From Caulobacteraceae bacterium (GTDB lineage Bacteria > Pseudomonadota > Alphaproteobacteria > Caulobacterales > Caulobacteraceae), in assembly GCA_013815405.1 (NCBI GenBank), contig JACDGF010000167.1, positions 1-5,614 on the forward strand: DNA of 5,614 nucleotides, given 5' to 3'. A model generated the notes under the pieces. It had not been told where the DNA came from, searched no databases, and saw nothing but the letters and a program-made list of their open reading frames with translations. Below are positions 1-5,614 of the stretch, piece after piece. The position numbers and the translations under genes are program-made. Within the stretch, counting starts at the first letter, position 1; each line of letters starts with the position of its first letter.

Positions 1-1
1 C

Positions 2-3166
<3,165 letters not shown>

Positions 3167-3180
3167 ACACCGCTTGGATG

Positions 3181-3187
3181 GGGGGAG
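3181..3187 (+). promoter_or_regulatory. Shine-Dalgarno site deciding the SDR start
   Basis: GGGGGAG lies 5 nt before the ATG at 3193. The alternative in-frame ATG at 3178 would place this purine run inside the gene and has no comparable site before it. This favours 3193, which also puts the family-typical GKVALITGG at residues 6-14. Confidence 0.7.
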
Positions 3188-3192
3188 TGTCG

Positions 3193-3972
3193 ATGGGACG
3201 GGTCGAGGGGAAGGTCGCTTTGATCACCGGTGGGGCGAGCGGCATCGGCCGCGCCTGCGCCGAGACCTTGAGCCGCGAGGGCGCGGCGGTGGTGATAACC
3301 GATGTGCAGGACGACAAGGGCCGCGTGCTCGCCGCCGAACTGGGCGGCAAGGCCCGATACCTCCGCCACGACGTCACCGACGAGGACGCCTGGGCCCGGG
3401 TGATCGGCGAGATCGAGCGGGACTTCGGGCGCCTCGACATCCTGGTCAACAACGCCGGCATCGGCCTGGCCAACCCCAGCATCACCACCATGAGCCTCGC
3501 CGACTTCCGCCGCCAGCAGGCGGTGAACGTCGAGGGGGTCTTCCTGGGCTGCAAGCACGGCCTGATCCTGATGCGCAAGGCCGGATTCGGGGGCTCGATC
3601 ATCAACATGTCGTCGGTGGCGGGCCTCAAGGGCGCCCCGACCCTGGCCGCCTACAGCGCCACCAAGGGGGCGGTGCGGTTGTTCACCAAGGCGGTGGCCT
3701 TGGAGTGCGCCGCCGCCAAGGACGGCGTGCGGGTAAATTCGGTCCATCCGGGCATCATCGAGACCCCGATCTGGGAGAGCATCGTGGGCCCGGGCGAAGC
3801 CGGCGCCAACGCGCCGCCGGATCTGGACGCGCTCTCCGCCATGGCCGTGCCCCTCGGCGTAAAGGGGATGCCCGAGGACATCGCCGACGGGGTCCTGTGG
3901 CTGGCGTGCGACGAGTCCCGCTACGTCACCGGCGCCGAACTGGTCATCGACGGCGGCCTATCCGTTCGCTGA
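3193..3972 (+). CDS. Classical short-chain dehydrogenase/reductase, probably NAD-dependent
   Basis: This is a 259-residue Rossmann-fold oxidoreductase, the usual length for classical SDRs, which interconvert an alcohol and a ketone on a small substrate. The cofactor motif TGGASGIG is at residues 12-19. An acidic Asp37 ends the second strand (VVITD), which normally selects NAD(H) over NADP(H). NNAG is at 86-89, and the catalytic tetrad is Asn112, Ser141, Tyr154 and Lys158 (YSATK). The PG motif after strand 6 (VNSVHPG, 181-187) and the C-terminal GAELVIDGG complete the fold. The INMSSVAGLKGAPTLAAYSATKG region resembles proteins annotated as cyclopentanol, glucose-1- or 3-beta-hydroxysteroid dehydrogenases, but these labels are unreliable and the substrate cannot be read from sequence. 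The gene starts 26 nt after carB with no terminator between, so readthrough from carB is plausible. No signal peptide or membrane segment is seen. The family call is secure and the substrate unknown. Confidence 0.95.
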   Translation: MGRVEGKVALITGGASGIGRACAETLSREGAAVVITDVQDDKGRVLAAELGGKARYLRHDVTDEDAWARVIGEIERDFGRLDILVNNAGIGLANPSITTMSLADFRRQQAVNVEGVFLGCKHGLILMRKAGFGGSIINMSSVAGLKGAPTLAAYSATKGAVRLFTKAVALECAAAKDGVRVNSVHPGIIETPIWESIVGPGEAGANAPPDLDALSAMAVPLGVKGMPEDIADGVLWLACDESRYVTGAELVIDGGLSVR

Positions 3973-3993
3973 TCGACCGGCACGACGAGGGAT

Positions 3994-4023
3994 TTAACTT
4001 CAAGGGGCCGGTGCGGTTAGACT
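3994..4023 (+). promoter_or_regulatory. Candidate promoter for the nucleotidyltransferase (possibly leaderless)
   Basis: A small AT-rich island in otherwise GC-rich DNA gives TTAACT (3994-3999), an 18-nt spacer, then TAGACT (4018-4023). TAGACT ends 5 nt before the ATG at 4029, so transcription would begin at or next to the start codon. No good Shine-Dalgarno sequence precedes that ATG, which fits a leaderless mRNA. The -35 match is weak, so this is tentative. Confidence 0.35.
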
Positions 4024-4028
4024 GTGGC

Positions 4029-4274
4029 ATGGCCCGCGCCGAGGTTCTCGCCGTCCTCAAATCCCACGAACAGGAGCTTCGGGGGCGAGGAGTCGCGCAC
4101 GCCGCGCTCTTCGGGTCGCTGGCGCGGGGCGAAGCTGGGCTCGACAGTGACATGGACGTGTTCCTCCGTTTCGAGCCCGACGCCAAGATCACGCTTTGGG
4201 ACTACGCGGGCCTCAAGCGCCATGTGGCGCGCATGCTGAAGCGAACCATCGATGTGATCGACCTGACGGCATGA
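4029..4274 (+). CDS. MNT-type nucleotidyltransferase (MntA-like antitoxin domain), C-terminally short
   Basis: This 81-residue protein has the minimal nucleotidyltransferase fold found in MntA-type antitoxins, some of which AMPylate a HEPN-domain toxin (HepT) to silence it. The signature GSx10DxD is exact: Gly29-Ser30 in FGSLARGE, then Asp41 and Asp43 in SDMDV. The third expected acidic residue is Asp75 in IDVIDL, so the catalytic set is intact. The family usually runs about 95-100 residues, with a final helix after the third Asp. Here TGA follows immediately after IDLTA, and that helix is readable in another frame downstream (4271-4324). The adjacent HEPN/DUF86 gene that normally accompanies such proteins is absent: the next gene is an unrelated membrane protein on the opposite strand. 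Start choice is ATG 4029; a GTG at 4011 is possible but less likely. It may be an orphan antitoxin, a decaying gene or a sequencing error. The domain call is strong and its activity uncertain. Confidence 0.85.
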   Translation: MARAEVLAVLKSHEQELRGRGVAHAALFGSLARGEAGLDSDMDVFLRFEPDAKITLWDYAGLKRHVARMLKRTIDVIDLTA

Positions 4275-4324
4275 ATTCGCGTGTCCGCTCCGCGGCGGAG
4301 CGCGACGCCGTCTATGCTTTCTGA
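4271..4324 (+). pseudogene. Out-of-frame C-terminal tail of the nucleotidyltransferase
   Basis: Reading from the ATG that overlaps the upstream TGA (ATGA at 4271-4274) gives 17 residues, MNSRVRSAAERDAVYAF, then TGA at 4322-4324. This resembles the normal end of MNT-type proteins, which commonly finish with an arginine-rich helix and an acidic-x-A-V/I-aromatic-type terminus. Adding one base near 4270 would join it to IDLTA and give a 98-residue protein of family-typical length. It is therefore probably the frameshifted remainder of the same gene. Separate translation by stop-start coupling at ATGA is a less likely alternative. The last 13 bases overlap the 3' end of the convergent membrane-protein gene. 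Confidence 0.6.
4286..4302. repeat. Short perfect GC-rich inverted repeat
   Basis: CGCTCCGC and GCGGAGCG form 8-bp arms around a single G. In RNA this would fold as a shorter stem with a 3-5-nt loop. It lies between the nucleotidyltransferase stop and the convergent gene's stop, where a terminator would be useful, but no T-tract follows on either strand. It also falls inside the out-of-frame tail, so it may be coding coincidence. Confidence 0.3.
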
Positions 4325-4959
4325 ACGCGCCCGCCGATCAGGCGGTCGATCGCGACCAGGATCAGGCCCAGGGAGAGGAACGCCGCCATCAGTAGCGCCG
4401 TATTGGCCAGCACCGCCCCATAGCCCAGTCGGGTCACGTCGGCGAAGGGATAGAGGTAGAGGCCGGTGAGCGCCCCGCGCGCCAGGGAATAGGCCATATA
4501 GGCCATCGGATAGATCAACCACTGGGCCGGCTGGCGCCAGCGCAGCCCGCCCTTGGGCGTGAACACCAGCCAATAGAGGGCGAACAGGATCGGGGCCAGA
4601 TCATGCAGGGCGACATCCGCCGCCTGTTGCAGGCCCGTGGGATTCCAGAGCACCCTGAGCACCAGGGAGTAGACCAGGCCGACCACGGCCATATAGACCG
4701 TGACCGCCGACACGGTCCCCGGACGGGTCAGGAAGGCGCCGGGCCGGCCGCCCAGGGCCAGGGCCGTCGCGACGACGGCCGCGAGCAGATTTGTCGACAC
4801 CGTGAAATAGCTCAGGGTGTTGACCACGCCCGCGAGGGGCGATCGTCCCGCCGCGGTCACGATCTTCACGACCAGGAAGACCTGGGTGGCGACCGCGAGC
4901 CACCCGATCATCGCCACGACGGCCGCATAAAGTCGTCTCGACATCTCCCAAACTTTCAT
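4312..4959 (-). CDS. Pr6Pr-family integral membrane protein (six helices)
   Basis: This is a 215-residue, very hydrophobic protein predicted to span the inner membrane six times, with helices at about residues 10-31, 44-69, 82-104, 119-133, 145-160 and 180-204. Family hallmarks are SYFTVSTNLLAA in helix 2, HDLAPILFALYWLVFTPKG in and after helix 4, and the WLIYPMAYMAYSLARGALTG and YLYPF stretches. These match the Pr6Pr family as I recall it. That family is distantly related to eukaryotic AIG1/ADTRP proteins, membrane hydrolases that use a Thr and a His. Thr53 or Thr56 and His119 are the natural equivalents here, so a membrane-embedded hydrolase is possible but unproven. The start is uncertain. 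ATG at 4959 (MKVWEM) has a weak GGGG 5 nt before it. TTG at 4989 has AAGG nearby, and ATG at 4944 also keeps all helices. The gene converges on the nucleotidyltransferase and diverges from greA. Confidence 0.85.
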   Translation of the reverse strand: MKVWEMSRRLYAAVVAMIGWLAVATQVFLVVKIVTAAGRSPLAGVVNTLSYFTVSTNLLAAVVATALALGGRPGAFLTRPGTVSAVTVYMAVVGLVYSLVLRVLWNPTGLQQAADVALHDLAPILFALYWLVFTPKGGLRWRQPAQWLIYPMAYMAYSLARGALTGLYLYPFADVTRLGYGAVLANTALLMAAFLSLGLILVAIDRLIGGRVQKA

Positions 4960-5035
4960 CTCAGCCCCGAAGCCGATCTCGACCGCCAAAACGCCTTACC
5001 ATCGAATCGCCCACAGGCCCGCTGATGCGCCACCC

Positions 5036-5064
5036 TTGAAACCGCGCGGGCGCGCCTCTATCCT
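5036..5064 (+). promoter_or_regulatory. Predicted housekeeping-sigma promoter of greA
   Basis: TTGAAA (5036-5041) and TATCCT (5059-5064) are separated by exactly 17 bases, a good alphaproteobacterial sigma-70-type promoter. Transcription would begin near 5071, leaving a leader of about 67 nt before greA. It points away from the minus-strand membrane-protein gene, so greA appears to be transcribed independently of carB here. Confidence 0.65.
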
Positions 5065-5086
5065 AGACGCCCCCCGGACGTCAGAG

Positions 5087-5098
5087 CCCGGCGCCGGG
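5087..5098. repeat. GC palindrome in the greA leader
   Basis: CCCGGCGCCGGG is a perfect 12-bp palindrome about 16-27 nt into the predicted greA transcript. It could form a small RNA hairpin or a protein-binding site. No U-run follows, so it is not an intrinsic terminator by itself. E. coli greA has an attenuated leader giving small RNAs (GraL), but equivalence here is speculative, and such palindromes arise readily in GC-rich DNA. Confidence 0.35.
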
Positions 5099-5137
5099 TG
5101 ATGGATCCTCAAAAGGGCGAACCGAGCTTATCCAACC

Positions 5138-5611
5138 ATGGAAAAGGTACCGATGACCGGCGAGGGCTTCCATGCCCTCGACGAAGAATTGAGACGTTTG
5201 AAGACCCGGGAAAGGCCGGCGATCACGGCCGCCATCGGCGAGGCGCGCCAACACGGCGACCTGTCGGAGAACGCGGAATACCACGCGGCCAAGGATCGGC
5301 AGGGCTGGATCGAGGGGCGCATCGCCGAGATCGAGGACCGCATGGCGCGCGCCCAGATCATCGATGTCTCCCGCCTCTCCGGCGCCCAGGTGAAGTTCGG
5401 CGCCACGGTCAGCGTGGTGGACGAGGACACCGAGGAGAAGGCCCGCTATCAGATCGTCGGAGAGCATGAGGCGGACGTGCGCTCGGGCAAGATCTCCATC
5501 GCTTCGCCGATCGCGCGCGCCATGATCGGCAAGGAGATGGGCGACGTGGTCGAGGTCAATACGCCGGGCGGGACCAAGGCCTACGAGATCCTCAAGGTCG
5601 AATGGGTCTAG
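5138..5611 (+). CDS. greA: Transcription elongation factor GreA
   Basis: GreA enters the secondary channel of backtracked RNA polymerase and stimulates cleavage of the extruded RNA 3' end so elongation can resume. The protein is 157 residues, the normal length. The N-terminal coiled-coil hairpin (about 1-77) contains [16 protein letters not shown]. Its tip acidic residues, Asp41 and Glu44, match the E. coli residues that hold the catalytic magnesium. The C-terminal FKBP-like domain (about 83-157) has [27 protein letters not shown] and [11 protein letters not shown], all typical. The start at 5138 (MEKVPMT) agrees with E. coli MQAIPMT, although its Shine-Dalgarno is poor: the nearest AAAAGGG is about 21 nt away. 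The second in-frame ATG at 5153 has AAAGG 5 nt before it and could be an alternative start, losing five residues. The stop is TAG, three bases from the window end. Confidence 0.97.
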   Translation: MEKVPMTGEGFHALDEELRRLKTRERPAITAAIGEARQHGDLSENAEYHAAKDRQGWIEGRIAEIEDRMARAQIIDVSRLSGAQVKFGATVSVVDEDTEEKARYQIVGEHEADVRSGKISIASPIARAMIGKEMGDVVEVNTPGGTKAYEILKVEWV

Positions 5612-5614
5612 AGG

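Noticed and set aside
3174..4028. N-terminal extension of the nucleotidyltransferase frame through the SDR gene
   Set aside because: It is Arg/Gly-rich shadow translation of the SDR; the MNT fold begins right at the ATG at 4029.
4286..4302. Palindrome as an intrinsic terminator for the convergent genes
   Set aside because: No T-tract follows on either strand, and the stem lies within codons of the out-of-frame tail, so termination is unsupported.
5059..5065. TATCCTA read on the minus strand as TAGGATA, a bidirectional -10 for the membrane-protein gene
   Set aside because: No acceptable -35 lies 16-19 nt upstream on the minus strand, so only the plus-strand promoter is supported.

Overview
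The window looks like a chromosomal segment of a high-GC alphaproteobacterium. CarB ends in [10 protein letters not shown] and has the extra residues between its two halves that are usual in this class. GreA opens with MEKVPMT, and the predicted greA promoter is TTGAAA-N17-TATCCT. Caulobacterales (Caulobacter/Phenylobacterium-like) is my best guess, from memory of family sequences and not from a search.

Layout, left to right. Positions 2-3166 (+) hold most of carB, the large subunit of carbamoyl-phosphate synthase; about 40 N-terminal codons lie outside the window. After a 26-nt gap, 3193-3972 (+) encodes a classical NAD-type short-chain dehydrogenase/reductase. Positions 4029-4274 (+) encode a very short MNT-type nucleotidyltransferase, the antitoxin half of HEPN/MNT systems. 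It stops early, and its expected C-terminal tail is readable in another frame at 4271-4324, which points to a one-base frameshift. No HEPN partner gene is present. On the minus strand, 4312-4959 encodes a six-helix Pr6Pr-type membrane protein that converges on, and slightly overlaps, the nucleotidyltransferase tail. A short divergent intergenic region (4960-5137) carries the greA promoter and a GC-rich palindrome. Positions 5138-5611 (+) hold a complete greA, the transcript-cleavage factor.

Functionally, the ends are housekeeping genes: arginine/pyrimidine precursor supply and RNA polymerase rescue. From general knowledge, carB and greA often lie close together in alphaproteobacteria, so the three middle genes look like an accessory insert between them. 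They share no evident pathway with each other or with the flanks. The SDR could be read through from carB; the nucleotidyltransferase and greA each appear to have their own promoter.

I see no convincing undescribed system. The most notable item is the frameshifted, partnerless nucleotidyltransferase, with a possible leaderless promoter directly before its start codon. There are no tRNA or rRNA genes, CRISPR arrays, insertion sequences or clear intrinsic terminators, and no gene-free stretch exceeds 300 bases.
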